Assembly: GCF_014489535.1 (NCBI RefSeq)
Contig: NZ_CP060783.1
Coordinates: forward strand, 3,307,501 to 3,371,500
DNA: 64,000 nucleotides
Direction of reading: 5' to 3'
From: Diaphorobacter aerolatus
GTDB taxonomy: Bacteria > Pseudomonadota > Gammaproteobacteria > Burkholderiales > Burkholderiaceae_C
The translations under genes and the position numbers were made by a program. Under the pieces are notes generated by a model. That model made no database searches. It was not told the DNA's origin and saw only the letters and a list, made by a program, of their open reading frames with translations. Shown here in pieces: positions 52,624 through 61,955 of this stretch (position 1 is its first letter; each line of letters starts with the position of its first letter).

Positions 52624-53388
52624 ATGGATCAGCAATTCACACGTACGCTCAATCTCGCAGGCGCTTCGAACTTCCGCGACATCGGTGGCTACCAGGGCCA
52701 GGACGGGAAACTGGTTCGCTGGCGCCGGCTTTTTCGCTCCGATCATCTGGCGGCGCTGACCGAGCAGGACACGCTCGCGCTTGCGGACATCGGCGTGTCG
52801 CGCGCACTCGATTTTCGTGGTGATGCGGAGCGCGCCGCGCTGGCCTACGCGATTCCCAATGTGCGTTATCACGCGCTGTCGATCGAGCCGACGGTGGTGC
52901 AGCGCGCCAAGGAGATGGTGCTTGCGGGCGAACAGATGACCGCGCCGATTGCCGTGAGCCTGATGCAGGACACGTACCGCGCCTTCGTATCGCACAACGC
53001 ACGCCAATATGCCGAGCTGTTCGAGCATCTGCTCGAAGACGACCGACCGCTGGTGTTTCATTGCACGGCGGGCAAGGACCGCACGGGTTTTGCGGCCGCG
53101 CTGATCCTGCTGTCGCTCGGTGTGCCGCGCCCGGTGGTCATGGAGGACTACCTGCTCACCAATGCGCTGTACCGCCGACCCGCCAGCTTCAACAACGGCG
53201 CGCCGGACGAGGTGCTCAATGTTCTCTGGCGCGTACAGGAAGATTTTCTCGAGGCGGCATTGCAGGCCGTGGATGCGGACCACGGCGGACTCGGGCAGTA
53301 TCTCGAAAGGCAGTTGGGTGTCGGCGAAAAGGAACGTGCGCGGCTGGCCGAGCTGTACCTGACGGAGCCGGTGCACAAAAAATCATGA
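52624..53388 (+). CDS. Tyrosine/dual-specificity phosphatase (MptpB-like)
   Basis: 254 residues. The P-loop HCTAGKDRTGFAAALIL carries the CX5R signature (Cys and Arg visible), with the family N-terminus NLAGASNFRDIGGY and the early RSDHLAAL segment. The HCxxGKDR type of loop occurs in protein tyrosine and phosphoinositide phosphatases such as MptpB. No signal peptide, so cytosolic. Confidence 0.88.
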   Translation: MDQQFTRTLNLAGASNFRDIGGYQGQDGKLVRWRRLFRSDHLAALTEQDTLALADIGVSRALDFRGDAERAALAYAIPNVRYHALSIEPTVVQRAKEMVLAGEQMTAPIAVSLMQDTYRAFVSHNARQYAELFEHLLEDDRPLVFHCTAGKDRTGFAAALILLSLGVPRPVVMEDYLLTNALYRRPASFNNGAPDEVLNVLWRVQEDFLEAALQAVDADHGGLGQYLERQLGVGEKERARLAELYLTEPVHKKS

Positions 53389-53436
53389 GGGCTCTGACCA
53401 GAGCCGAATATCCTGTGTGCATCTGAGGCATCCAAG

Positions 53437-53466
53437 AAAAAACCGGCACGAGGCCGGTTTTCTTTT
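53437..53466 (+). terminator. Bidirectional terminator between phosphatase and HU-like genes
   Basis: Stem AAAACCGGC/GCCGGTTTT (53437-53461 region) with A-rich left and T-rich right flanks, lying between convergent genes. Confidence 0.85.
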
Positions 53467-53486
53467 GGATGCTTGAGCCGAGGTGA

Positions 53487-53963
53487 TCAGGCCGCCGCGT
53501 CCTTGAGCTTCTTCAGCGCGCGGGTCTTGATCTTCACGGATGCCGGCTTGGCATCGAACCAGCGCTCTTCACCCGTGAACGGATCCTTGCCGAAACGCTT
53601 CTTCTTGGCAGGCACTTGCAGCACGCCGATCTTGAGCAGACCCGGCAGCGTGAATTCGCCAGCGCCCTTCTTGTGCACCGATGCCAGGATCGCGCTTTCG
53701 AGCGCAGTGAGCACAGCCTTCACGGCCTTGGGCTCGACCGAGCTGCTGGTGGCGAGGTGAGCGATCAGAGTGGACTTGTTGAACACGTCCTTGATCGGCT
53801 TCACGGCAGCCGGTGCAGCAGGAGCTGCCGCAGCCTTCTTTGCCGCAGGTGCAGCCTTCTTCGCTGCCGCTGTCGTCGTCTTCTTTGCTGCAGGTGCAGC
53901 CGAAGCCTTTTTCGCCGGAGCCGCCTTCTTCGCGGGCGCGCTCACTTTCTTTGCAGTTGCCAT
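53487..53963 (-). CDS. HU-family DNA-binding protein with Lys/Ala/Pro-rich N-terminal tail
   Basis: 158 residues from ATG 53963. Residues 2-53 are histone-H1-like repeats of AKKA and PAKK. Residues 55-158 are an HU/IHF fold (IKDVFNKSTLIAHLATSSSV, then KRFGKDPFTGEERWF). The tail should bind DNA non-specifically and compact it. A PhaM-like protein, also Lys/Ala-tailed once repaired, is encoded divergently next to it. Confidence 0.9.
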   Translation of the reverse strand: MATAKKVSAPAKKAAPAKKASAAPAAKKTTTAAAKKAAPAAKKAAAAPAAPAAVKPIKDVFNKSTLIAHLATSSSVEPKAVKAVLTALESAILASVHKKGAGEFTLPGLLKIGVLQVPAKKKRFGKDPFTGEERWFDAKPASVKIKTRALKKLKDAAA

Positions 53964-54224
53964 GATGATGTTGATTTGTATGTGTGTTGATTTCGAAATG
54001 CCGCCAGCGGTGCTGGTGCCGCATTCTAGGGCGAGATTTCGGGAGCATGCGCGGTGTGCGGGTTCAAATTCGTCCGAAAGCTGCATTCTGTAGCGGTTTT
54101 GCGGCGAAACAGCCACTTGAAACCGGCTCGATTCAGGTGAACTGCTGTTGACGTTAAGCTGTGAGGTGCGCGAGTATCTTTGTTCAAACATGTTCACGTT
54201 CACGCCAACGCATGGAGACACATC

Positions 54225-55084
54225 ATGAGCGACAGCGACAACACACCCTTTGGTTTTGGGCGCTTTGTGCCAGGGTTCGATTTTCTGCAGAACCTTGCCA
54301 AGGGCGCTGCGACGGGCGTTTCATCGATGCCCGGACTGGCGAGCTGGGTAGCGCCCACGGTCAGCGTGGAAGAGCTTGAAAAGCGCATCAACGAATTGAA
54401 GTCCGTGCAGTTCTGGCTGGAGCAGAATTCGCGCGCGCTGGCGGCAACCGTGCAAGCGCTCGAAGTGCAGAAGATGACGCTGGCCACGCTGGAAAACATG
54501 AACGTGGCGATGGGTGATTTCGCGGGCGCCTTCGGCGCGCAGATGGCGGGCGCAGCGGGCCCGGGCAATGCCTCCAGGAGCACTCAGCCCAAGGCGGCAA
54601 AGTCTGCCGAGCCACCGGCGAGACCCGCTGCCGTGCATGAGCAGGAGCCACGGGAAGAGGCTGCGGATACGGGCGCTGATGCAGAGGCCACGTCGGCGAT
54701 ACCCGCAGCCGCGGCCTTCATGCCGGGTGCTGCGGGCATGGTCGATCCGGTGCAATGGTGGAGTTCGCTCACCAACCAGTTTCAACAGATCGCGGCCAAT
54801 GCGATGCGTGATGTGTCCCAGCATGCGGCAAGCGCTCCCGCGATCAACCCGGCAGCGGGGCAGGCGTTGCGCAGGATGCATTCAAGGCAGCGTCCGACAT
54901 GGCATCGCAATTTGCCGAGCGCAGCATGAAGGGCGCGCAGGAGATGACGCGTTCCGCAATGGCCGCGACCGCCAAGACGGCTGCCGCCAGGAAACCAGCC
55001 GCGAAAAAGGCGGCGCCTGCGAAGCGTGCCTCCGCACCGCCTGCGGCCGCCAAGCGCACCACCAAGCCAAAGACGGGCAGGTGA
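54225..55084 (+). CDS. phaM: PhaM-like polyhydroxyalkanoate granule protein, with a one-base frameshift
   Basis: From ATG 54225 (MSDSDNTPFGFGRFVPGFDF). A Pro/Gly-rich start, a coiled-coil (VSVEELEKRINELKSVQFWL), a variable Ala/Glu-rich middle and a helical stretch (VDPVQWWSSLTNQFQQIAAN). As written it ends at 54929 with an unrelated tail. One base restored in GCGCAGGATGC (54870-54880) gives AFKAASDMASQFAERSMKGA and a Lys/Ala/Pro-rich tail (AAKKAAPAKRASAPP), 286 residues in all. In Ralstonia, PhaM links PHA granules to the nucleoid and activates PHA synthase; the tail binds DNA. Confidence 0.85.
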
Positions 55085-55145
55085 GAGCAGTCACTGCGTT
55101 GGCTTCCGGTCGGCAGTGATGCGCGACGGCAATCGCTGACGGACG

Positions 55146-56447
55146 ATGACGAAGCTGTTTCCCTCCGGTCACGCCACCCATCCGCAATGGCGGATGGCGG
55201 CGGCTCTGGTGCTTGCGCAACTGCGCGCCCAGATGGCTTTGCCCGGATACGCACGCGAGCCTTCGCTCGGCCTGCTGTACATCACCGATCACTACGCCAA
55301 CGACGCTGCACCGTTGCTGGAATTCATGACGCAGCAACTGCCGGACGTGAAGGCCTGGTGCGGAACCGTCGGCATTGGCGTCGCGGCCAGCAACGTCGAG
55401 TATTTCGACGAGCCCGCGCTCTCCGTATTGCTGTGCGACGTGCCACCAGCGCAGTGGCGTCTCTTCTCAGGCATCGCACCGCTGCCGCGCGTGGGCCATG
55501 GTTTTTTTTCGGCGCAGACGGCGCTCGTGCATGCGAACGAATTCACGCCCGATCTCGGCGACGTTCTTGAGGAGATGGCGCAGCGCACGAACACCGGCCA
55601 TGTGTTTGGAGGCGTCACGGCAAGCCGTGGGCCCCAGGTGCAGTTTTCGCTCGATCTGCTGCGCCAGCACGCGCGGCCCGGCGATGACGATTCGGGAGTG
55701 TTCCAGGGCGGGCTTTCGGGCGTTGCGTTCGGACCGGAGGTGCAATGGATGTCGCGCGTCACGCAGGGCTGCCGGCCGATTGCGCCATGGGGCATGGTGA
55801 CCGCTGCGCATGACAATCTGGTGCTGGAACTCGATGGCGTGCCGGCGCTCGACGCACTGCTCGAGACCCTGGGCGTCACGCTCGAAGGCGACACCCAGCC
55901 TGCGATACGTGCGGTGGGCGAGACCATGGTCGGCCTGCTCGAAGCCGGTTCGCACGAGCCGCACAGCACGGGACACTTTGGTGCCGAAACCCGCGTGCGG
56001 CATATCCTGGGACTCGACACCACGCGCCGCGGCGTGGCGCTCGCCGAACCGGTGGAGGTCGGCACGCTGCTCGCGTTCTGCCAGCGCCACGCAGGCAGCG
56101 CGCGTGCCGACCTGATGCGCATCTGCGCCGAAATTCGCGAGGAACTGGAGCCCGAGGAAAACGTCCTTCCGGTATCGGGCAGTACCGATCCCGAAAACAT
56201 CGCCGCATACGAACAGACCACGCTCTCACGGCGCATTCTGGGCGCCATCTATGTGAGCGGATCGGAGCGCAGCGGCGAGTTCTTTGGCGGCAGCAACGCC
56301 GAGCTGCAGATCGTTCGACGCGCGCTCGGCGATGTGCCGCTGACGGGTTTCTTTGCGCGCGGAGAAATCGCCGCGCACCGCCTATATGGCTATGCCGGGG
56401 TGCTGACGGTTTTTGTCGGCAGCACGCAGTCCGGCGCTGAACCCTGA
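55146..56447 (+). CDS. FIST-domain sensory protein
   Basis: 433 residues. N-terminal FIST domain (LGLLYITDHYANDAAPLLEF, WCGTVGIGVAASNVEYF, VFGGVTASRG) and C-terminal FIST_C domain (SGSERSGEFFGGSNAELQIV, TGFFARGEIAAHRLYGYAGV). The family is predicted to bind small ligands, possibly amino acids, in signal transduction. No kinase or cyclase domain is attached. Confidence 0.88.
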   Translation: MTKLFPSGHATHPQWRMAAALVLAQLRAQMALPGYAREPSLGLLYITDHYANDAAPLLEFMTQQLPDVKAWCGTVGIGVAASNVEYFDEPALSVLLCDVPPAQWRLFSGIAPLPRVGHGFFSAQTALVHANEFTPDLGDVLEEMAQRTNTGHVFGGVTASRGPQVQFSLDLLRQHARPGDDDSGVFQGGLSGVAFGPEVQWMSRVTQGCRPIAPWGMVTAAHDNLVLELDGVPALDALLETLGVTLEGDTQPAIRAVGETMVGLLEAGSHEPHSTGHFGAETRVRHILGLDTTRRGVALAEPVEVGTLLAFCQRHAGSARADLMRICAEIREELEPEENVLPVSGSTDPENIAAYEQTTLSRRILGAIYVSGSERSGEFFGGSNAELQIVRRALGDVPLTGFFARGEIAAHRLYGYAGVLTVFVGSTQSGAEP

Positions 56448-56459
56448 CGATGCTGGCCG

Positions 56460-56861
56460 TCAGTTGCGATAGGGGTTGTCGGGGCGGCGATCATGGCGAT
56501 TGGCCACGCCGTCGCCGTCACGATCCCAATTGCCGCGGTTGTAGTGCCAACGGTCCCCGCGTTGCTCCCAGCCCGGCTGGTGGTAGCTGTAGCCGGGACG
56601 CACGCGCACCCAGGTTCCGGGCACCCACACGTGACGCTGTCCGCGCCATTCCCAATGGCCCTGCGACCAGACCATGCCGCGACGCGGCGCAGGCACGCGT
56701 TCATAGCGCGGAGGCGGAGGGGCACCGTACTGCACCGGCATGAGGGCAGGATACGGGGTGCCGATCTGCACGTTGATCTGCGGGCCTGCATGCGCTGCAT
56801 TGGCTGCAAATCCGAATGCTGCAGCGGCGATGCTGGCGGCGATGAGCGGTGTGCGAATCAT
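56460..56861 (-). CDS. YXWGXW-repeat secreted protein
   Basis: 133 residues. The signal peptide (IAASIAAAAFGFAANAAHA) is followed by tandem Trp/Gly/Tyr/Arg-rich segments (MVWSQGHWEWRGQRHVWVPG, then GWEQRGDRWHYNRGNWD). A Pro-rich stretch (YGAPPPPRYERVP) and an Asp/Arg-rich tail complete it. Families with this repeat are small periplasmic or outer-membrane proteins of unknown role, common in Comamonadaceae. Convergent with the FIST gene. Confidence 0.82.
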   Translation of the reverse strand: MIRTPLIAASIAAAAFGFAANAAHAGPQINVQIGTPYPALMPVQYGAPPPPRYERVPAPRRGMVWSQGHWEWRGQRHVWVPGTWVRVRPGYSYHQPGWEQRGDRWHYNRGNWDRDGDGVANRHDRRPDNPYRN

Positions 56862-57038
56862 GTGATGCTCCTTCCAAAAAAGTGGCTTGGTTTGTTTGCC
56901 ACGATGGAGTGAATCATCTAACGCGCTTGTGAAGTTGGGCGCGCTGTAATTTGAGCGTTTGGCAAAGTATTGTGTTCAAGTGTTTCGCTGCGTGGGCCGG
57001 GTCTCCTGGATCGTCAACCGGGTGGCATTTATCTGCGA

Positions 57039-57782
57039 TCACATCGCATTGGTGCGCCGCATCTGTCCGAAGACGGCGAACTCCCAACTGCGCATGCCCA
57101 GCACCAGCGTGTAGCCTTCCAGTTCACGCGCGGGCAGCTTCTGATCGGCCAGGTGCTGCTGCGAAAAGTCCTGCGCGAGCCGCTGCATGCGCTCGGTGAA
57201 CGCCGGTGCGACCGCGCGGCTGATCGAGCCATGCACCAGCAGCATGCCTTCGCCGGGACCGTCGAAGCTCCCGGAAAAATAGTCGAGCACCGCATGCTCG
57301 CGAAAGAAATCCATCACCGCGCCGTGCGGACGCCAGCGGAAGGTCTTGGCGAGCTTGAGGCGGTAGCGGTTCAGTGGCCGAAGCTCGATGATGCCGATCC
57401 GGTCGAGCTGCGCGAGGTATTTGACGCCCTCGGCCTCGGTCAGGCGGTAGGTGCCCACGATCTGCTCCAGCGTCCACTGGCTGAGCACGCAGATCGCCAT
57501 GAGCAGCAGTTTCTTGTCGGCAACCACGGCACGTTCCTGCTCGGGCGTGAGTTCCTTGAGAAGCGGCTGGTTGTCGGCAACGCGCCGCGCCAGATCGGCA
57601 AAATCGATACGCAGCGCACGGCAGATCGCGTCGATGCGCGTCAGCGGCATGTCGCCCCGGGCCAGCATGCGCTTGACGCTGGACTCGGCCATGTCGAGTT
57701 CCTTCGCCAGATCGGCATAGGTCATCTGCGCGGATTTGAGCTCTTTCTTCAGAGCGGTGATGAGGTCGGCGGTGGTGCTCAT
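57039..57782 (-). CDS. XRE-type helix-turn-helix regulator
   Basis: 247 residues from ATG 57782. An N-terminal HTH (MTYADLAKELDMAESSVKRM at about residues 20-39) is followed by a winged or helical region (QWTLEQIVGTYRLTEAEGVK) and an uncharacterised C-terminal domain (FFREHAVLDYFSGSFDGPGE, LEGYTLVLGMRSWEFAVFGQ). The protein is divergent from the ceramidase-like gene. Target unknown. Confidence 0.82.
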   Translation of the reverse strand: MSTTADLITALKKELKSAQMTYADLAKELDMAESSVKRMLARGDMPLTRIDAICRALRIDFADLARRVADNQPLLKELTPEQERAVVADKKLLLMAICVLSQWTLEQIVGTYRLTEAEGVKYLAQLDRIGIIELRPLNRYRLKLAKTFRWRPHGAVMDFFREHAVLDYFSGSFDGPGEGMLLVHGSISRAVAPAFTERMQRLAQDFSQQHLADQKLPARELEGYTLVLGMRSWEFAVFGQMRRTNAM

Positions 57783-57898
57783 GGGTATCGATTATCTATA
57801 CCAGCGGTTTCGCGCCTTCGGGCCGGTGCGAAAAAACGCTGCCCTGGCGTGGCTGAGTTTGCAGACTGCGGGCATCGACATTTTTTGGGAGTCTTCTC

Positions 57899-58728
57899 AT
57901 GCTGCACGCCACCCGCACTCCGCCGGCCTCAAGGGCGCCCTGGTATTTCGTCATCGGCGGCATCGCCCTCTGGCTGCTTTTGACGCTGTTCGGGCCGATG
58001 CTCGCGCAGTCGCCGAGTTATCACGCGTTTGCCGATCAACGCGCCTGGGGCGGATTGCCGCACGCGATGGATGTACTCAGCAATCTGGGCTTTCTCGCGG
58101 GCGGTCTCGCAGGCCTTTGGGCGCTGTATCGAACACGCGACGTGCCGGTGGCCCCGACCGCGCGAGCGATGGCGGCGGTATTTTTCGTGGGGCTGATCGG
58201 CTGCTTTGCCGGATCGGCCTATTACCACCTGGCCCCGACGACGCGGCGCTGGTCTGGGACCGCCTCGCCATGTGCGTGCCGTTCGCGGGCATTCTGGGGC
58301 TGGCGATCCAGCAGACCTGCGACGACCGGGCCGCGTGGCTGGCCGCCGCGGCAATGCTGGTCGGCGGGGTGGTCTCCACGCTGATCTGGCAGCACGGCGG
58401 CAACATGTTGCCATGGGCCGTCGCGCAGGGCAGCGGAATGCTGGCGTTGATCGCGCTGGCATGCCTGCCGGGACGCAGCGGCAGCCTGCACGTCTCGCTG
58501 GGCATGGTGATTGGCTTCTATGCGTTGGCGAAGGTCTGCGAACTGGCCGATGCGCAGGTGCTCGCATTGAGTTCGGGCCTGATCTCGGGTCACAGCGCCA
58601 AGCACCTGCTTGCAGCCGCCGCCGCGTGGCCCCTGCTGCTCGCGCTGGGAAAACTGCGTGTGAACTCCGCCACAGCCATTGCGCGGAACAAGGGCACAAT
58701 GCCGGCACGCGACACGCTGCGCTGCTGA
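57899..58728 (+). CDS. Ceramidase-family-like multipass membrane protein, with a one-base frameshift
   Basis: From ATG 57899 the N-terminal half shows membrane segments (WYFVIGGIALWLLLTLFGPM, VLSNLGFLAGGLAGLWALYR) and ends near AYYHLAP. One C restored in CCCC (58233-58236) joins DDAALVWDRLAMCVPFAGIL and further membrane helices, for 276 residues. The pattern of D, H and S residues at the membrane face (FADQRAWGGLPHAMDVLSNL, GSAYYHLAPDDAALVWDRL, GHSAKHLLAA) resembles the alkaline ceramidase/CREST superfamily of metal-dependent membrane hydrolases. Substrate unknown. Confidence 0.75.
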
Positions 58729-58756
58729 ACAAAAACACTTGGGAAATAACGAGACC

Positions 58757-60703
58757 ATGGACCAATCGCCCGTTGACGACCGCACTGCCAAGGCCCCGGC
58801 GCATGAGCAGCATCCCAATCAGTTCGCGCTGCTCAGGCAACGTCGGTTCGCCCCGTTTTTCTGGACGCAGTTCGCGGGTGCGGCCAACGACAATCTCTTC
58901 AAGTTCGCATTCACCGTGATGGTGACCTACCAGCTCAGCGTAAGCTGGATGCCGCCGTCTCTGGCCGGACTGCTGATCGGCGCGTTGTTCATCCTGCCGT
59001 TTTTGCTGTTCTCGGCGACCGCCGGGCAGATCACCGACAAGCTCGAGAAGACCCGCATCATTCGCTTCGTGAAGGATTTCGAGATCGTCGTGATGCTGAT
59101 TGCCGCGGCGGGTTTCATCATGGGCAATGCCGCCATTTTGCTGGCCTGTGTGTTCCTCATGGGGCTGCATTCCACGCTGTTTGGCCCGGTCAAGTTTGCC
59201 TACCTGCCGCAGGCGCTCAACGAGCGCGAACTCACCGGCGGCAACGGCATGGTCGAGATGGGAACGTTCGTCGCGATTCTGCTGGGCAATGTGGCGGGTG
59301 GCCTGCTCGTGGCCATGCCGCAGATCGGACACACCGCCGTCGCGGTGGCCTGCGTGGGCCTGGCGCTGATCGGACGCCTCGTCGCGCAGTGGATTCCCAA
59401 GGCTCCGGCGACCGATCCGGGCCTGGTGGTGAACTGGAATCCCATCACCGAAACCTGGCGCAATCTCAAGCTCGCACACGGCAACATCGTGGTGTTCCGT
59501 TCGCTGCTCGGCATCAGCTGGATGTGGTTCTTCGGCGCGGTGTTCCTGAGCCAGTTTCCGAGCTTCGCCAAGGAGGTGCTGCACGGCAACGAGCAGGTCG
59601 CGTCTCTGCTGCTGGTCGTGTTCTCGATCGGGATCGGCGTCGGTTCGCTGCTGTGTGAAGTGCTGTCGCGCCGTCAGGTGGAAATCGGTCTGGTGCCGCT
59701 GGGCGCCATCGGCATGAGCGTGTTTGCCATCGACCTGTACTTTGCGTCGCGCGGATTGCCGGGTCAGGCATCGCCGCTCAGCGCGGCCGAATTCCTCAAC
59801 GTGCCCGCGCACTGGCGCGTGATGGGCGACCTGCTGCTGCTGAGCCTGTTCGCGGGCCTGTACAGCGTGCCGATGTATGCGCTGATTCAATTGCGCAGCC
59901 AGCCCACGCACCGCGCGCGCATCATCGCGGCCAACAATATTCTCAACGCGCTGTTCATGATCGCCAGCTCGGTGATCGCTGGCGCGCTGCTCGCCGCCAA
60001 GTTCACCGTGCCGCAGATCTTTCTGTTCACCGGCATTGCCAACGCCATCGTGGCGTTCTACATCTTCATGCTGGTGCCCGAATACCTGCTGCGCTTTTTC
60101 GCCTGGGTGCTCTCGCGCATCGTCTATCGCTTCAAGGTGCGCGGCGACGACAATATCCCGACACAAGGGGCTGCGATTCTGGCCTGCAATCACGTGAGCT
60201 TTGTGGACGCCGTGCTGCTCATGGCCGCGAGCCCGAGGCCGATCTATTTCATCATGGATCACCGCATCTTCCGCGTACCCGTGCTCGGGTGGATCTTCAA
60301 GCTGGCCAAGGCCATTCCCGTGGCTTCCGCAAAGGACGATCCCGCCACCTACGAGGCGGCCTTCGAACATGCCGCGAAGGTGCTGCGCGAGGGCGATCTG
60401 CTCGCGATCTTTCCCGAGGGCGGCATCACGCGCGATGGCGAGTTGCAGGAGTTCAGGGGCGGCATCATGAAGATCATCGAGCGCGCGCGGGCGGAAGGCG
60501 TGGATGCGCCCGTCGTACCGATGGCGCTGACCAATCTGTGGGGCTCGTTCTTCAGCCGCATCGAGCAAGGCGGCGCGATGGTGCGTCCGTTCCGCCGTGG
60601 CGTGCTCAATCGCGTGGGCCTGAACGTCGGCACGCCGATACCCGCATCGCAGGTGCAACCCGCGATGTTGCGCGAACGCGTGGCGGCCCTGCTCAAGGAG
60701 TGA
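58757..60703 (+). CDS. MFS transporter fused to lysophospholipid/1-acylglycerol-3-phosphate acyltransferase
   Basis: 648 residues from ATG 58757. Residues about 20-430 form a 12-helix LplT-like MFS domain (FFWTQFAGAANDNLFKFAFT at the start). The rest is an LPLAT domain with the catalytic HX4D motif (CNHVSFVDA), the FPEGGITRDG motif and PMALTNLWGS. It resembles LplT-Aas without the acyl-ACP synthetase. It probably flips a lysophospholipid inward and reacylates it. Confidence 0.9.
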   Translation: MDQSPVDDRTAKAPAHEQHPNQFALLRQRRFAPFFWTQFAGAANDNLFKFAFTVMVTYQLSVSWMPPSLAGLLIGALFILPFLLFSATAGQITDKLEKTRIIRFVKDFEIVVMLIAAAGFIMGNAAILLACVFLMGLHSTLFGPVKFAYLPQALNERELTGGNGMVEMGTFVAILLGNVAGGLLVAMPQIGHTAVAVACVGLALIGRLVAQWIPKAPATDPGLVVNWNPITETWRNLKLAHGNIVVFRSLLGISWMWFFGAVFLSQFPSFAKEVLHGNEQVASLLLVVFSIGIGVGSLLCEVLSRRQVEIGLVPLGAIGMSVFAIDLYFASRGLPGQASPLSAAEFLNVPAHWRVMGDLLLLSLFAGLYSVPMYALIQLRSQPTHRARIIAANNILNALFMIASSVIAGALLAAKFTVPQIFLFTGIANAIVAFYIFMLVPEYLLRFFAWVLSRIVYRFKVRGDDNIPTQGAAILACNHVSFVDAVLLMAASPRPIYFIMDHRIFRVPVLGWIFKLAKAIPVASAKDDPATYEAAFEHAAKVLREGDLLAIFPEGGITRDGELQEFRGGIMKIIERARAEGVDAPVVPMALTNLWGSFFSRIEQGGAMVRPFRRGVLNRVGLNVGTPIPASQVQPAMLRERVAALLKE

Positions 60704-60882
60704 GCGCGCGGGAGCGGCGCGCGGCTGGCTTATCGAGGGCGGACTTCGCGGCTTGGTATCGAATGGCGGTACTAATAGTGGACATCGAAACAACTCGGCA
60801 TCCATTCGACTACTTTTCGGGGCCGAGGCGGCAACATTCGTTCCGTGTTCAACAACGAGCTTGTTTTTCAGCTCCGACTCAC

Positions 60883-61389
60883 ATGTCCTCCTCGTCCAAC
60901 TTCGTCGTCGTTCAACGTGACACGCGCGCCTGGCAACTTCAGGTGTGGGTCTCCTTCGGCATCGCGGTGTTTCTCTGCGCCACGGGCCTCGCCTGGCTGC
61001 CAGGCGAGCGGCTGGAGCAGGTCTTCATGGTGATGGGCTACGTGTTCTGTCTGTCCACCACGTTCGTGCTGGCCAAGTTCACACGGGACAGCCAGAACAC
61101 GCGTACTGCCGGGGCCGACACGCCGATGTGGCGCATGGTGGTCTGGGGCGGCTTCGCAATCGCCATGGGACTGACGAGCTGGGGTCTGCTTGGCATGAAC
61201 ATCAACCCGACCTACAAGGCGTTCATGGCGGTGAGCTGGCTCTACCTGATCACCACCGCCTTCACGCTCGCCAAGATGCTGCGCGACCGCTACGAAGCCG
61301 ATCTGTCGGAAGCCCGCCTGCAAGGCCGCCGCGAAGCGCAAATGCACGGCCAGAGCGCAGCGGTCACGGATGACGCCGCGGCCAGGTAA
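60883..61389 (+). CDS. YiaA/YiaB-like inner-membrane protein
   Basis: 168 residues from ATG 60883. Four hydrophobic segments in two pairs (VWVSFGIAVFLCATGLAWL, VFMVMGYVFCLSTTFVLAKF, VVWGGFAIAMGLTSWGLLGM, FMAVSWLYLITTAFTLAKML), matching the duplicated two-helix YiaAB domain, then a charged cytoplasmic tail. Function unknown. Confidence 0.82.
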   Translation: MSSSSNFVVVQRDTRAWQLQVWVSFGIAVFLCATGLAWLPGERLEQVFMVMGYVFCLSTTFVLAKFTRDSQNTRTAGADTPMWRMVVWGGFAIAMGLTSWGLLGMNINPTYKAFMAVSWLYLITTAFTLAKMLRDRYEADLSEARLQGRREAQMHGQSAAVTDDAAAR

Positions 61390-61479
61390 GCGCGGCCTTC
61401 CGGATATCCACCCCGTTTTTTGAGATGGCGCGAGGCAGTGCATCGCTCGCTGCCAACGCGAAATAAAAGGAAAAAAATC

Positions 61480-61938
61480 ATGCGTTCGATGATTCGCAAG
61501 ACCTTGGTTCATTCGGCCCTGGTTGCATGCCTGTTGAGCGGCCTGTCCGCTCAGGCCGATGCACAGAGCGACGCGTCCGTAGCCCTGTCGATGCTGCCCA
61601 TCGCCTCCGTGGTGGTCGGTGCAGGCGCCAGTGGCGCGGCGGCCGGTGCGGCAGTGGCGATTCCCGCTGCGTTGTCGGTCGGCGGCGCGGTGCTGGTGGT
61701 GAAGGCCGTGGAGGCCTCGGCCATCGGCACGGTGTATCTGCTGGAACGTGCATCCGACGGTGCGCAGGCCAGCGTCGAGGTGGTTGGCAAGGGCTCGCGT
61801 GCCGTGGTGCACGGCGTGGGAACGGCCGTGGAATGCAGCCTCATTACCGGCGGCGTGGTGCTGTCGGTGGCGGGCGCGGTGATCGCCTTTGTGCCCGACG
61901 CGATTGGCACGGCGCTGCTGCACAACGAACGCCTCTAG
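61480..61938 (+). CDS. Small Ala/Val/Gly-rich exported protein, unknown function
   Basis: 152 residues from ATG 61480, after AAAGGAAA. An N-terminal signal peptide (ALVACLLSGLSAQADAQS) is followed by several hydrophobic Gly/Ala/Val stretches (VVVGAGASGAAAGAAVAIPA, CSLITGGVVLSVAGAVIAFV) that could span or associate with a membrane. I do not recognise the family. It lies 17 bp before the DUF2145 gene, so the two probably form an operon. Confidence 0.65.
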   Translation: MRSMIRKTLVHSALVACLLSGLSAQADAQSDASVALSMLPIASVVVGAGASGAAAGAAVAIPAALSVGGAVLVVKAVEASAIGTVYLLERASDGAQASVEVVGKGSRAVVHGVGTAVECSLITGGVVLSVAGAVIAFVPDAIGTALLHNERL

Positions 61939-61955
61939 TCGAAAGGCGGCCCCGC

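Noticed and set aside
57929..60805. A 958-codon minus-strand frame opposite the ceramidase-like and MFS-acyltransferase genes
   Set aside because: The plus strand carries clear membrane-protein and acyltransferase motifs; the minus frame is low-complexity His/Gln/Arg.
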